A stretch of 64,000 bases of DNA from Kistimonas sp. bin40 (GTDB lineage: Bacteria > Pseudomonadota > Gammaproteobacteria > Pseudomonadales > Endozoicomonadaceae). Positions 29,170-41,274 of this stretch are shown piece by piece. Made by a program: the position numbers and the translations under genes. Within the stretch, counting starts at the first letter, position 1. Every line of letters begins with the position of its first letter. The stretch is from NCBI GenBank assembly GCA_002238585.1, contig MPMQ01000007.1, positions 24,222-88,221 of the forward strand. Direction: 5' to 3'. Under the pieces are notes generated by a model. That model was not told the DNA's origin. It searched no databases and was given only the letters and a program-made list of their open reading frames with translations.

Positions 29170-31052
29170 ACGGTTTGCAGATCATAGGAGCCAGCGCGCT
29201 GGCTGTGGGACACGGCGAGCTGGACAACACGGCCCAGAATGTCGCCAACAGCATGACGCCGGGCTACACCCGTCGTGAAAGCCTGTTGGAGGAGCGGCAG
29301 TACACGTATCCCGGCGGGGTGGTACTCGGCGGCGTGAGAGTCGCTGGCATGCGCAGACTGGCGGATGATTTTGTAGCCGAGAGAGTCCGCCAGGCCAGCG
29401 GCCAGGACAGCCAGGCCGAGGTGTTCGACGAGCTGGCTCATCAGCTCGACGCCATCACCAGCGATCCGGATGCCGGTTACTTTGAACCACTGGAGCAATT
29501 GCAACGCAGTCTGCAAAGGGCGTCGGTCCGGCCCGAGACCCAGGCCATGCGTCAACAGGTGTTGAGTGATGCCGGGGGAGCGGCTATCCACCTGAACCGT
29601 ATGTACCAGCGGTTGATGGATTTTCACCGCCTGATCGATGAACGACTGCGGATAGGTGTCGAGGAGCTCAACGAGCTGTCCGGGCAGGTCGCCCATCTGA
29701 ACGAGCTGATCCAGGTTCTGACGCTGGCGGCTGGGGATGTGGGACCTGTGCTGGACGAGCGGGGGCGGGTTATGCTCCGGATGGCGGAGCTGGCCGGCAT
29801 CCATGTAAAGGAGCGCGGCGATGGCCAGCATGGCATGGTGGACGTCTGCCTGCCGGACGGCAATTTTCTGGTGTCCGGTGTGAAGGCCAATCAGCTGTCA
29901 AGCCGTCCCGATGTGCCGGATGCGATGGTCGACAGGTTGTTTCTGGGACAGGGGGTGCATGCCCTGCCAGCCGACCGCCTGCACGGCATTCTGGGGGGAC
30001 TCTGCGCGTTTCGTGACCAGCTTCTCCTGCCGGAACAGAATGCGCTGGGCACGCAGGCTGTGCTGCTGGCCGAGACAAGCAACCGGATTCTGACTGAAGG
30101 CGTTTCTCTCTCAGGGGCTGCAGGAGCCGCGCTTTTCGGGATGACCCAGCATCCGGCGGGACTCAAGCAATGGGTTCATGCCGGGAACAACACCGGCACC
30201 GCATCTCTTGAGCTGGCACTGGAGGAAGGGGAGGCAGCCCTCCCGGCCCTGGTGGCCAGTGACTACTGGCTGAAGTTTGAGGATGCGAGCACTGTCAGGA
30301 TTGTACGACTCAGTGACCAGGCAGTGTTCGCCGCAGACCTGGCTTCAGCGGAGGACAAGTCGGTCGTATTTGATGGGCTAAGGCTCAGCATGACAGGCGC
30401 GGGCCAGGCAAAGAAAGGCGACACTTTTCTGCTGACTCCCTGGCGTCACGCCGCAGGGCAGATTCATGTGATCCTCGATGATCCGACTCAGCTGGGTTTT
30501 GCCAGGAGGGGCGCAGGACCCGGGGATAACCGGGTGCTGACGCGCCTGCTGGACTGCATGCAGGGCGCTGATTACGCGCGGCATGGAGCTGATTACACAC
30601 ACAGTGGCACTGGGGACGCACCGGCAGATGTCGCGGCAGATGCACCGACAAATGCAGCGGCAAATGCAGCGGCAAATGCACCGGCAAATGCAGCGGCAGA
30701 TATCGCGGTCAGATTACCGGCAGATACACCGCTAAATATACCGGTAGATGTCGCGGGCAAATTACCGGCAGAGGCTCCGGCAGATGGAGAAGTCAGATTG
30801 CCGGCAGGGCTGTCTTTGCTTTATCAGCGTCAGGTATCCCGTATTGCCACACGCGCGCGCAGTGAGTCCAGTCACCACACGGCCACTGCCGCCGTGCTGT
30901 TAAGCGCCCAGAACGAACGGGACCGCCTGGCGGCTGTCAACCTGGACGAAGAGGCCGCCAATCTACTGCGCTTCCGCCAGCACTACCAGGCCAACATGAA
31001 GGTCATGGCAGCGGGAATGTCTCTGCTCGACGAGCTGCTGGCACTCTTGTGA
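29166..31052 (+). CDS. flgK: flagellar hook-filament junction protein FlgK
   Basis: 628 residues. The N-terminus (GASALAVGHGELDNTAQNVA, NSMTPGYTRRESLLEE) and C-terminus (VNLDEEAANLLRFRQHYQA) are those of FlgK (HAP1). Just before the C-terminal helix lies an alanine-rich low-complexity insert (about residues 484-548) made of 16 degenerate 12-bp units. FlgK joins the hook to the filament. A conserved rod-family N-terminus excludes a flagellin. Confidence 0.92.
   Translation: MNGLQIIGASALAVGHGELDNTAQNVANSMTPGYTRRESLLEERQYTYPGGVVLGGVRVAGMRRLADDFVAERVRQASGQDSQAEVFDELAHQLDAITSDPDAGYFEPLEQLQRSLQRASVRPETQAMRQQVLSDAGGAAIHLNRMYQRLMDFHRLIDERLRIGVEELNELSGQVAHLNELIQVLTLAAGDVGPVLDERGRVMLRMAELAGIHVKERGDGQHGMVDVCLPDGNFLVSGVKANQLSSRPDVPDAMVDRLFLGQGVHALPADRLHGILGGLCAFRDQLLLPEQNALGTQAVLLAETSNRILTEGVSLSGAAGAALFGMTQHPAGLKQWVHAGNNTGTASLELALEEGEAALPALVASDYWLKFEDASTVRIVRLSDQAVFAADLASAEDKSVVFDGLRLSMTGAGQAKKGDTFLLTPWRHAAGQIHVILDDPTQLGFARRGAGPGDNRVLTRLLDCMQGADYARHGADYTHSGTGDAPADVAADAPTNAAANAAANAPANAAADIAVRLPADTPLNIPVDVAGKLPAEAPADGEVRLPAGLSLLYQRQVSRIATRARSESSHHTATAAVLLSAQNERDRLAAVNLDEEAANLLRFRQHYQANMKVMAAGMSLLDELLALL
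30617..30808 (+). repeat. 16 degenerate 12-bp units inside flgK
   Basis: Sixteen head-to-tail units related to GCACCGGCAAAT are readable; the central ones are near-perfect and the outer ones diverged. They encode Ala/Asn/Asp/Pro-rich repeats (ANAA-type) without breaking the frame. The unit length equals that of the arrays at 7923 and 55489. Confidence 0.85.
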
Positions 31053-31074
31053 CCGCAGGGCCCGGAGGGGTGTC

Positions 31075-32040
31075 ATGCGCATCAGCCAGATGCAGGAACA
31101 AAGGACCCAGGTCGGCGAGTTACAACGGCTGGCCGTCGAGATGGCGCGGGAACGTTTTCGTATCAGTAGTGGCCGGGCGCTTGAGCAGGCCTGCGATGAT
31201 CCCTTGTTGTCCGTCCGGGCCATGGACGTCAAGCGCCGCCTGGGAACCGAAAGTATCTGGCTGGAGAATATACAGGAGCTTGACAGCCGCCTTTCGCTGG
31301 AGGAAACACTGCTGAGCCGCTGCATAGAGCTGCTGGATGATCTGTACAGCACTTTGATGCAGGCTCATAACGGTGCCATGTCGCCGTCAGATACAGCTGC
31401 ACTGGCCGCCAGCGTGCGGGCTGCTTACGACAGTTTTATTACGACGATCAACACCCATGACACCGAAGGTATTTATCTTTTTGGTGGTGCCCGGTCCTTT
31501 ACGCCACCCGTCACGCTCGCCCCTGATGGCGCAGTGCAGGAAAACCACGACCAGGGTGGGCCTGTCCAGATCATGGTGGCCCAGGGCCTGTGGATGGATG
31601 GCGTAGATACCGCCGAGTCCGTGTTTTTCCGCATTCCCATAGAGGAAAGAACGCCTTCATGTCCGCAGGTCAGTGTTATTGAAGGGATCACCTTCAGTGT
31701 GCTCACCTTGCTGTCCACGGCAGAGGCCGTTCTTCTGGACAGCTCAGCCGCAGACTTCCAGCAGCGTCTGGTCGGCTGCATGACCCTTGGCCGTCAAGCC
31801 AGCAGTCACCTGCTCAAAGTCCAGACTGCGCTGGGAGGCCGCATGAAGCGGCTCGAGCAGCTGACGGCGTCCCAGCGCCAGATCCAGCTCTATAGCCAGC
31901 GGCTTCTGGGACAGCTGCAGGACCTGGATTATCCGGCGTCCATTGCCCGCATCAACCAGCTGGAGATGGCAACCGAGGCCGCCCGCAAGACCCTGGCGCA
32001 CATCAGCCAGGCATCCTTTTTCCAACAGATACAGCCCTGA
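31075..32040 (+). CDS. flgL: flagellar hook-filament junction protein FlgL
   Basis: 321 residues. The N-terminus (MRISQMQEQRTQVGELQRLA) and SSGRALEQACDDPLLSVRAMD-like region, then C-terminal LDYPASIARINQLEMATEAA, match FlgL (HAP3). It connects FlgK to the filament. The start follows a GGAGG-like site. It is the last gene of the operon and is convergent with corC (27-base gap, no terminator recognised). Confidence 0.93.
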   Translation: MRISQMQEQRTQVGELQRLAVEMARERFRISSGRALEQACDDPLLSVRAMDVKRRLGTESIWLENIQELDSRLSLEETLLSRCIELLDDLYSTLMQAHNGAMSPSDTAALAASVRAAYDSFITTINTHDTEGIYLFGGARSFTPPVTLAPDGAVQENHDQGGPVQIMVAQGLWMDGVDTAESVFFRIPIEERTPSCPQVSVIEGITFSVLTLLSTAEAVLLDSSAADFQQRLVGCMTLGRQASSHLLKVQTALGGRMKRLEQLTASQRQIQLYSQRLLGQLQDLDYPASIARINQLEMATEAARKTLAHISQASFFQQIQP

Positions 32041-32067
32041 CAGGCCACCGGGGACGGCATATTCCGG

Positions 32068-32961
32068 CTAGCCCCGCCCGCGCCCTTCTTCCGGTCTGGC
32101 CATTCTGGATGCAGGCTGTGGTGCGCAGCGCGTCACCCGCAGCAGCCGTATGCGACGACTGTCTGCATTCAGGATCTGGAAGCGAAGCGCCTCCCGCTCC
32201 AGGGTTTCCCCACGCCTTGGCAGGCGGCCAAACTGCTGCATGACCACACCGCCTATAGTGTCGAAATCACGCTCACTGAAGTGGGTGCGAAAGCTGCTGT
32301 TGAATTCATCAACCGGGGTCAGGGCCTTGACGACGAACTCGTCGTCACCCAGCGATTTGATAAAGCTGTCATCCTCGACATCGTACTCATCCTCGATATC
32401 CCCTACGATCTGCTCCAGCACGTCTTCAATGGTCACCAGGCCTGCCACCCCGCCATACTCGTCAATAACAATGGCCATGTGACTTCGGTTGCTGCGAAAA
32501 TCGTTGAGCAGCACATTCAGACGCTTGCTCTCGGGGATAACGCGCGCCGGGCGCAGGTGCTTGCGTATGCTGAACTGGCTCCGATCTTTTTTCAGAAGCA
32601 GATGCAGCAAATCCTTGGCCAGCAATACCCCCAGAATTTCATCCTTGCTGGCACCTATGACCGGAAACCGGGAGTGGGCCGAGTTGATCACAGCGGGAAG
32701 GAATGCCTCCGGTGACTGATCTGCCTGGACACACACCATCTGTGCACGCGGCACCATCACCTCACGCACCTGCATGTCCGCCACCTGCAGGGCTCCCTCT
32801 ATGATGTTGAGGGCCTCCCTGTCAAACAGGTCGTTGTGCTCGGCATCGCGCAGCTGATCAAGAAACTCATCACGGGTCAGGGGATGATCCGAAAACACCT
32901 GTTTCAGTTTTTCAAGCCAAGTGCGGGCAGGCAGACCACTGCCCGAGCTATCATCAGACAT
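32068..32961 (-). CDS. corC: CorC/YbeX CBS-domain protein
   Basis: 297 residues. A short N-terminal part is followed by a CBS pair (VMVPRAQMVCVQADQ ... MAIVIDEYGGVAGLVTIEDV) and the C-terminal CorC_HlyC domain (FDTIGGVVMQQFGRLPRRGE). E. coli CorC is linked to Mg/Co efflux. There is no transmembrane DUF21 part, so this is the cytosolic type. It overlaps ybeY by eight bases and lies in the ybeZ-ybeY-ybeX order. Confidence 0.93.
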   Translation of the reverse strand: MSDDSSGSGLPARTWLEKLKQVFSDHPLTRDEFLDQLRDAEHNDLFDREALNIIEGALQVADMQVREVMVPRAQMVCVQADQSPEAFLPAVINSAHSRFPVIGASKDEILGVLLAKDLLHLLLKKDRSQFSIRKHLRPARVIPESKRLNVLLNDFRSNRSHMAIVIDEYGGVAGLVTIEDVLEQIVGDIEDEYDVEDDSFIKSLGDDEFVVKALTPVDEFNSSFRTHFSERDFDTIGGVVMQQFGRLPRRGETLEREALRFQILNADSRRIRLLRVTRCAPQPASRMARPEEGRGRG

Positions 32962-33430
32962 TGCCTTCTATGGGGTCCTCGTAGGGATCGTCAAAGCCCA
33001 GCTCACGGAGTATGTCAGCTTCCAGGCGCTCCATCACGAGAGCTTCCTGCCCTGTCTGGTGGTCATAGCCGAGCAAGTGGAGAGTGCCGTGCACAACCAT
33101 GTGGGCCCAGTGCGCCGCCAGACTCTTGTCCTGGGTTCTGGCTTCCTGCTCCACCACAGGAACACAAACAACAATATCGCCCAGCAGGGGCACCTCAGCG
33201 GCGACCTCCTGAGGAAGATCAGCCGGAAACGAGAGCACGTTGGTCGCCTTCTGGATACCGCGCCACTGCCAGTTGAGCTGCTGACCTTCTTCGGCATCCA
33301 CCAGGCGGACACTCACCTGCGCCTGGGTGCGCCGCGTGCCGACCGCCGAGCTGACCCACTGCGACAGACTCTCTGAGGTGGGTAGCTGCCTGCTGCAACT
33401 GGCCACCTGAAGATCAAGCATGACAGACAT
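32954..33430 (-). CDS. ybeY: endoribonuclease YbeY
   Basis: 158 residues (E. coli 155). The zinc site HGTLHLLGYDH is intact, as is TNVLSFPADLPQE. YbeY is a metal-dependent RNase for 16S rRNA 3' maturation and ribosome quality control. It overlaps phoH by 17 bases upstream and corC by eight bases downstream. Confidence 0.95.
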   Translation of the reverse strand: MSVMLDLQVASCSRQLPTSESLSQWVSSAVGTRRTQAQVSVRLVDAEEGQQLNWQWRGIQKATNVLSFPADLPQEVAAEVPLLGDIVVCVPVVEQEARTQDKSLAAHWAHMVVHGTLHLLGYDHQTGQEALVMERLEADILRELGFDDPYEDPIEGNV

Positions 33431-34502
33431 TCTGACCGCCTTTCTTCACCTCTGCCTCGGCATGCTGCTCGTAAGCTTCCACTATTCTTTGTACCAGCGG
33501 ATGGCGTACAACATCCCGGGACTGAAAATGGGTAATCCCGACGCCCTTGACGCCGCGGAGCACTTCAATAGCATGGCGCAGACCAGACGGTGTATTACGC
33601 GGCAGATCCACCTGGGTGATATCACCGGTCACCACCGCCGTGGAACCAAATCCAATCCGGGTCAGAAACATTTTCATCTGCTCTACGGTCGTGTTCTGGG
33701 ATTCGTCCAGAATCACAAAGGCGTTATTGAGCGTCCGACCGCGCATATACGCCAGCGGAGCTACCTCTATGACATTCTTCTCTATAAGACGGGTGATCTT
33801 TTCGAAGCCCACCATCTCGTAAAGGGCATCGTAAAGCGGGCGCAGATAAGGATCAATTTTCTGGGATAAATCACCGGGAAGAAAACCCAGTTTTTCGCCC
33901 GCCTCGACGGCCGGCCGCACCAACAAAATTCGCTGGATACTGTCCTGCTCCAGGGCACGGACCGCACAGGCCACCGCCAACCAGGTTTTGCCGGTACCGG
34001 CCGGACCGACGCCAAAGCTGATATCGTTTTCTTCTATCGCCTGGACGTACAGCTGCTGGTTACGTCCCCGCGCGTGAATCAGTCCCTTGCGCGAGCGCAA
34101 CACCAAAGGAATTGACGACTCATTCGTCGGCTCGGAAGACAAGGTATCTTGATTCATGGCTGATTCTCGCAGAACAAGGTGGACCATCTGCGGCGTCAAT
34201 CCTTCGCCCAGAGCCGTTTGCTGGTACAGGCGACACAAAACCGCCCTGCCAGCCTGCACGCGCCCCTCAGCGCCCCACAGCTCAAAGCAATGGCCTCGGC
34301 TGTTGATGCGTATGCCCAGATGGTGTTCAATCTGCCTGATGTGTTCATTGAACTGGCCGCAAAGCTCGGCGAAGCGATGCACATTGACAGGCTCAAGGTC
34401 GAACCGAAGTGTGCCAGATGGTGTGTCCAAGGTACGCCGTGCGGCCTCGCTCAACGGAAAGTGGCACAGCATATCCCGCCACGACCTTTTTGAAAAGCAC
34501 AC
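33414..34502 (-). CDS. ybeZ: PhoH-family ATPase YbeZ/PhoL
   Basis: 362 residues. Walker A GPAGTGKTWLA, Walker B FVILDESQNTT and FLTRIGFGSTAVVTGDITQ define PhoL. It is thought to work with YbeY in RNA metabolism. The start could instead be the second ATG at 34472 (MLCHFPLSEAARRT). The usual upstream neighbour miaB is absent here; lnt is divergent. Confidence 0.92.
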   Translation of the reverse strand: MCFSKRSWRDMLCHFPLSEAARRTLDTPSGTLRFDLEPVNVHRFAELCGQFNEHIRQIEHHLGIRINSRGHCFELWGAEGRVQAGRAVLCRLYQQTALGEGLTPQMVHLVLRESAMNQDTLSSEPTNESSIPLVLRSRKGLIHARGRNQQLYVQAIEENDISFGVGPAGTGKTWLAVACAVRALEQDSIQRILLVRPAVEAGEKLGFLPGDLSQKIDPYLRPLYDALYEMVGFEKITRLIEKNVIEVAPLAYMRGRTLNNAFVILDESQNTTVEQMKMFLTRIGFGSTAVVTGDITQVDLPRNTPSGLRHAIEVLRGVKGVGITHFQSRDVVRHPLVQRIVEAYEQHAEAEVKKGGQNVCHA

Positions 34503-34583
34503 TCTGCAGGGAAGGTGCCTCCGGATGCTGCTGGCAACCCGGGGCTTGTTCTTCCCTGGCCAACACCGGGACCGCAGCCACTG

Positions 34584-36107
34584 ATGACAGCATACAAAAT
34601 CCGTTTGTCTGGCCTGTGGTCAGGACTGACACTGGCTACTGTTGTCGGTGCCATCACCCCCCTGGCTTTCAGCCCTTTTGACCTCTGGCTATTGATGCCA
34701 GCCAGTCTGGCTGTCCTGTTTCGTCTGCTGGATCACCAGCCCCCGACCCGGGCGGCACTGTACGGCCTGGGTTATGGCATAGGGTTTTATGGCACAGGTG
34801 TGTCCTGGGTCTATGTCAGCATCCACCAGTTTGGCGGGGCTGGCACGCCCCTGGCCGTCGTGTTGACCGGATTGTTTGTCCTTGCCCTTGCGGCTGTGTT
34901 CCAGGCCCCGCTGGCCTGGGTGTACGCCCGCCTGGCCCATGGTCAGGGCAACGGGAAAAAAGTCCTGCTCTTTTCCGGTCTCTGGGTACTGGCAGACTAT
35001 TGGCGCAGCCAGTTTCTCACCGGCTTCCCCTGGCTGTATGCGGGCTACACGCTGCTCGACACCCCCTGGGCCGGACTGGCACCGGTAACCGGCGTTCACG
35101 GACTCACGCTGCTGCTGACGCTGATCGCCACCAGCCTGGCTGCCCTGATGCGGGAACCCGGTCGCACCCGGCTGGCAGCAACGGCCGTCATCAGTGCGGC
35201 GCTCTGCGCTGTCGCCAGCCTGTCCGACCGGCACTGGACAACCCCGGCAGACACCGCTCCCCTGTCCTTTGCCGCAGTGCAAGGCAACATTCCCCAGTCC
35301 ATCAAGTGGTCGCCCGGATTTCTGGGATACACAGTGCAACACTACAAGGCCTTGTCAGCCCCTCACTGGGACCGGGATATTGTGCTCTGGCCTGAAAATG
35401 CCATTCCCTCCCCCGCCCAAAGGCAAGCCCGCTTGACGCGCCAGTTGCAGCAACAAGCCAGCACAACCCGGACGGCCTTGATTCTCGGCATGCCATGGCA
35501 GGAGCAACAGCGTTACTACAACGCCCTTGTTGGCCTGGGAGCCGCTGACGGACACTACCTCAAGCAGAAACTGGTACCTTTCGGTGAGTTTGTCCCTTTC
35601 TCCTCGTGGCTACGCGGGCTCATCGCTTTTTTTGATCTTCCAATGTCTTCTTTCGCTTCCGGGCCTGCCGAGCAGCCAGGACTGAAAATTCAGGGACAGC
35701 CTGTAGCCACCTTTATTTGCTACGAGATCGTTTATCCGGAATTTGTCGCACGACAGAGTAAAGACACCGGCTTCATACTGACAGTGTCCAACGACACATG
35801 GTTCGGAAGATCAACAGGTCCCGCGCAACATTTGCAGATGGTGCGTATGCGCTCGCTGGAGACGGGGCGCTACCAGCTGCGCACCACAAACGATGGCCTG
35901 ACCGCACTTATAGGGCCCAGGGGACAACTACTCAACTCAGCACGCCCCTGGCGCAGCGAGGTCATGACAGGCCATATCAAGACTATGGTTGGTAACACCC
36001 CCTTCATGCAGACAGGCAGCTGGCCCAGTCTCCTGACAGCGGCCCTCATGGTGGTCACAGGCCGCATGAAAAAGCGACGCAAGACCGGAAAACGGCGCAC
36101 ATCCTGA
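34584..36107 (+). CDS. lnt: apolipoprotein N-acyltransferase Lnt
   Basis: 507 residues (E. coli 512) from ATG 34584; the upstream in-frame ATG at 34515 would add a proline-rich tail. Several membrane helices precede a nitrilase-like domain with the catalytic triad regions WPENAIP (Glu), KQKLVPFGEFVP (Lys) and FICYEIVYPE (Cys). It N-acylates lipoproteins such as Pal in the inner membrane. In E. coli it follows ybeX on the same strand; here it is divergent from ybeZ, an inversion of that block. Confidence 0.95.
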   Translation: MTAYKIRLSGLWSGLTLATVVGAITPLAFSPFDLWLLMPASLAVLFRLLDHQPPTRAALYGLGYGIGFYGTGVSWVYVSIHQFGGAGTPLAVVLTGLFVLALAAVFQAPLAWVYARLAHGQGNGKKVLLFSGLWVLADYWRSQFLTGFPWLYAGYTLLDTPWAGLAPVTGVHGLTLLLTLIATSLAALMREPGRTRLAATAVISAALCAVASLSDRHWTTPADTAPLSFAAVQGNIPQSIKWSPGFLGYTVQHYKALSAPHWDRDIVLWPENAIPSPAQRQARLTRQLQQQASTTRTALILGMPWQEQQRYYNALVGLGAADGHYLKQKLVPFGEFVPFSSWLRGLIAFFDLPMSSFASGPAEQPGLKIQGQPVATFICYEIVYPEFVARQSKDTGFILTVSNDTWFGRSTGPAQHLQMVRMRSLETGRYQLRTTNDGLTALIGPRGQLLNSARPWRSEVMTGHIKTMVGNTPFMQTGSWPSLLTAALMVVTGRMKKRRKTGKRRTS

Positions 36108-36113
36108 CGACCG

Positions 36114-38315
36114 CTACACCGCCAGGCTGTCGAGCAAGGCCTGTTGTGTGCTGACGGGCTTCTTTTTCCTGAGCGGAAGCAGGCGCTTGTAGTCCCCGTC
36201 AGGCGTCAAACTGTAACTGTGCATATTATCGGCCAGGTAGGTCTCCAGCTCCTTGCGCACACGCACCACCAGCCTGCTGCCCTCAATGGGGAAACAGACC
36301 TCGATGCGCCGATCCAGATTACGGATCATGAGGTCAGCACTGGCACAGTATACTTTCTCTTCCCCACCGGCATAAAAATAGAAAACACGGCTGTGCTCCA
36401 GAAAGCGCCCGAGAACCGACCGGACCCGAATTCGGTCAGACAGACCCGCTATCCCCGGTCGCAGGCAACAGATCCCCCGCACAATCAACTCAATTTTCAC
36501 CCCTGCCTGAGAGGCCTTGTAGAGCGCCTTGATAATGCCCGGCTCTGTGATGGAATTGACCTTGAATATGATAAGAGCTTTCTCGCCGTTGCGCGCCCGC
36601 TCCGCCTCCTTGCCGATCAGATCCAGCAGCCCTTTCTTCAGGGAAAAAGGCGCGTGAAATATCTTCTTCACGCGCACGGCCTTGCCCATACCCGTCAGCT
36701 GCTGAAACAGCTTGTGAACGTCACTGGTCATATCAGGATCGCAGGTCAGCAGACTGTAATCGGTGTACAGGCGCGCATTGTCCTGATGATAGTTGCCAGT
36801 CCCCAGGTGGGCATAACGCACCACACGACGCCCTTCCCGCCGCACAATCAGCATCATCTTGGAGTGTGTCTTGTAGCCCACAACACCATAGACAACCAGC
36901 GCACCCGCCTCCTGCAGACGACGGGCCAGCTTCAGGTTTTCTTCCTCGTCGAACCGGGCCCGGATCTCGACGACAACGGTAACCTCTTTTCCGTGGCGCG
37001 CCGCCTCCACCAGGGCATCCACCATCTGCGAGCGCGACTCAGTACGGTACAAGGTCTGACGGATCGCCAGGACCTGCGGATCCTTGGCCGCCTGACGCAA
37101 CATATCCACGATGGGAGTAAACGACTGAAAAGGATGCAGCAGCAGTATATCTTCCTTGCTGATACTTTTAAGAATGTTGTCGTTTTTTGCGGAAAGTTCC
37201 TTGGGATAACCCGGCGTAAACGGTTTGTAACGCAAATGAGCATGCGGCCTGTTGCACACCTCCATCATCCGGATCAGGCTCACCGGACCGCAGGCCTCAT
37301 AGCGCTCGTTTTCGTCAAGACCAAACTGGTTGAGCAGGAAATCTGAAAGGTGGCGGGGACAGGAATCGAGCACCTCCAGGCGTACCGCATCACCATAGCG
37401 CCGGGACAGCAACTCGCCCTGAAGCGCCGTGGCCAGGTCCTCCACATCATCGTCTTCCAGACTCAGGTCACTATTTCGTGTCAGGCGAAACTGGTAGCAC
37501 CCCATCACCATCATCCCCGGGAACAGGTCTTCTGCATGCTGGTGGATAATGGACGACAGGAATATGTAATTTTCTCCCTCTTCGTTGCATACATGCGAGG
37601 GTAGTTGCACCAGACGAGGAAGCGAGCGTGGCGCAGGGATAATCGCCATACCCGTTTGCCGTCCAAAAGCATCCCGCCCGTCCAGCTCCACGATAAAGTT
37701 CAGAATCTTGTTGGCCAGGCGGGGAAAAGGGTGCGCCGGATCCAGCCCGATAGGACTGACGACAGGCATCACCTCCTGAAAGAAAAACTGACGTATCCAG
37801 CTCTTCTGCGCTGCAGTCAGCTCATCACGACGCAGAAACTTCACGCCCTGGGCGCGCAGCGCCGGCAGCAGCATGGTGTTGAGGATATGGTACTGGCGCT
37901 CAACCTGTGACTTGGTCACACGACTGATTTCTTCCAGAACCTCGACAGGGCGCAGCCCGTCCATGCCCACCTGCTCGCGTGAGAACTCAATCTGCTGCTT
38001 GAGTCCTGCCACCCTTATTTCAAAAAACTCATCCATGTTACTGGAAAAAATCAGAAGAAAACGCAAGCGCTCCAACAGGGGATAGTCTTCATTAAGAGCC
38101 TGGTCCAGCACCCTGACATTAAACTGCAGGTGGCTTAATTCACGATTGAGATAGTATTGCGTATTGTTGTAGTCGGTCAGCAAGGCGTCCATGTTTTCTC
38201 TTGTGTTGTTATCGCTGTCTTGTTGCGCTCCGAGTCGTTGTTCGTGCTCGTCCCTTTCCTCGTGATACCCAGCACTGACGTCAGGTGGATTACCGGAATC
38301 TTCGGCCTGCTGCAT
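36114..38315 (-). CDS. ppk: polyphosphate kinase 1
   Basis: 733 residues from ATG 38315; an ATG at 38192 gives 692 residues and a cleaner match to the E. coli 688-residue enzyme, and the frame is open to 38558. NRELSHLQFNVRVLDQALNE opens the conserved part. The phospho-acceptor histidines are in GYKTHSKMMLI and RFLEHSRVFYF. It makes inorganic polyphosphate from ATP. Convergent with lnt (6-base gap). Confidence 0.95.
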   Translation of the reverse strand: MQQAEDSGNPPDVSAGYHEERDEHEQRLGAQQDSDNNTRENMDALLTDYNNTQYYLNRELSHLQFNVRVLDQALNEDYPLLERLRFLLIFSSNMDEFFEIRVAGLKQQIEFSREQVGMDGLRPVEVLEEISRVTKSQVERQYHILNTMLLPALRAQGVKFLRRDELTAAQKSWIRQFFFQEVMPVVSPIGLDPAHPFPRLANKILNFIVELDGRDAFGRQTGMAIIPAPRSLPRLVQLPSHVCNEEGENYIFLSSIIHQHAEDLFPGMMVMGCYQFRLTRNSDLSLEDDDVEDLATALQGELLSRRYGDAVRLEVLDSCPRHLSDFLLNQFGLDENERYEACGPVSLIRMMEVCNRPHAHLRYKPFTPGYPKELSAKNDNILKSISKEDILLLHPFQSFTPIVDMLRQAAKDPQVLAIRQTLYRTESRSQMVDALVEAARHGKEVTVVVEIRARFDEEENLKLARRLQEAGALVVYGVVGYKTHSKMMLIVRREGRRVVRYAHLGTGNYHQDNARLYTDYSLLTCDPDMTSDVHKLFQQLTGMGKAVRVKKIFHAPFSLKKGLLDLIGKEAERARNGEKALIIFKVNSITEPGIIKALYKASQAGVKIELIVRGICCLRPGIAGLSDRIRVRSVLGRFLEHSRVFYFYAGGEEKVYCASADLMIRNLDRRIEVCFPIEGSRLVVRVRKELETYLADNMHSYSLTPDGDYKRLLPLRKKKPVSTQQALLDSLAV

Positions 38316-40673
<2,358 letters not shown>

Positions 40674-41249
40674 ATGTTATCTAAAGCTGCAAGAGGCCTT
40701 TCTGTAGGCTTTTGTTTGGCGTGGCTTACAGGCTGCGCCGGTGGTGGAGGGACCGCAGGTACTGCCGGCGATGGCGGCTCTGCTGTCGCGCCCCTGGAGG
40801 GCAGGGATGCTTCTGGCGCCATCGCTGAAATAGAAGGCGCCGGCGTCTCGCAATTCGACCAGAGCGTCTTTTACTTCGATTTTGCCAGCAACAAACTGAA
40901 ATCCGCTGACTTCGCTCGCCTGGAGCAGATCGCAGACTTTCTGCAAAGCCCTGCCGGGAAACTGGTAAAAGTCGTGGTTGAAGGACACACGGATGAGCGC
41001 GGAACCAATACGTATAACGTGGAGCTCGGCCGAAGACGCGCCATGGCCGTACTGGCACAGCTTGATCCGGAATACGCGAAATCCAAAGGGCAGGGTGAAT
41101 CCTCTGCACGCTTCAAAGTGAAAAGCCACGGTTCCCAGAAGCCGGCTGACTTCGGCCACAATGAAGATGCCTGGCGCATGAACAGGAGAGCGGTCATCAC
41201 CTTTCCGAAGCATTACAAGCTTACTCCCAACTCAGATGCAGGCTCCTAA
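40674..41249 (+). CDS. pal: peptidoglycan-associated lipoprotein Pal
   Basis: 191 residues from ATG 40674, preceded by GGAGG. A lipoprotein signal ends in WLTGC (Cys21). The OmpA-like domain has QSVFYFDFASNKLKS, VVEGHTDERGTNTYNVELG and RRRAMAVL. Pal tethers the outer membrane to peptidoglycan and works with TolB. The tolQRAB genes that normally precede it are missing here; a gene-poor region takes their place. cpoB follows after 25 bases. Confidence 0.95.
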   Translation: MLSKAARGLSVGFCLAWLTGCAGGGGTAGTAGDGGSAVAPLEGRDASGAIAEIEGAGVSQFDQSVFYFDFASNKLKSADFARLEQIADFLQSPAGKLVKVVVEGHTDERGTNTYNVELGRRRAMAVLAQLDPEYAKSKGQGESSARFKVKSHGSQKPADFGHNEDAWRMNRRAVITFPKHYKLTPNSDAGS

Positions 41250-41274
41250 CCCAAGAGATGCAATTAACTGACTG

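Noticed and set aside
36144..37346. 400-codon plus-strand open frame
   Set aside because: It is antisense to ppk, which has intact catalytic motifs.
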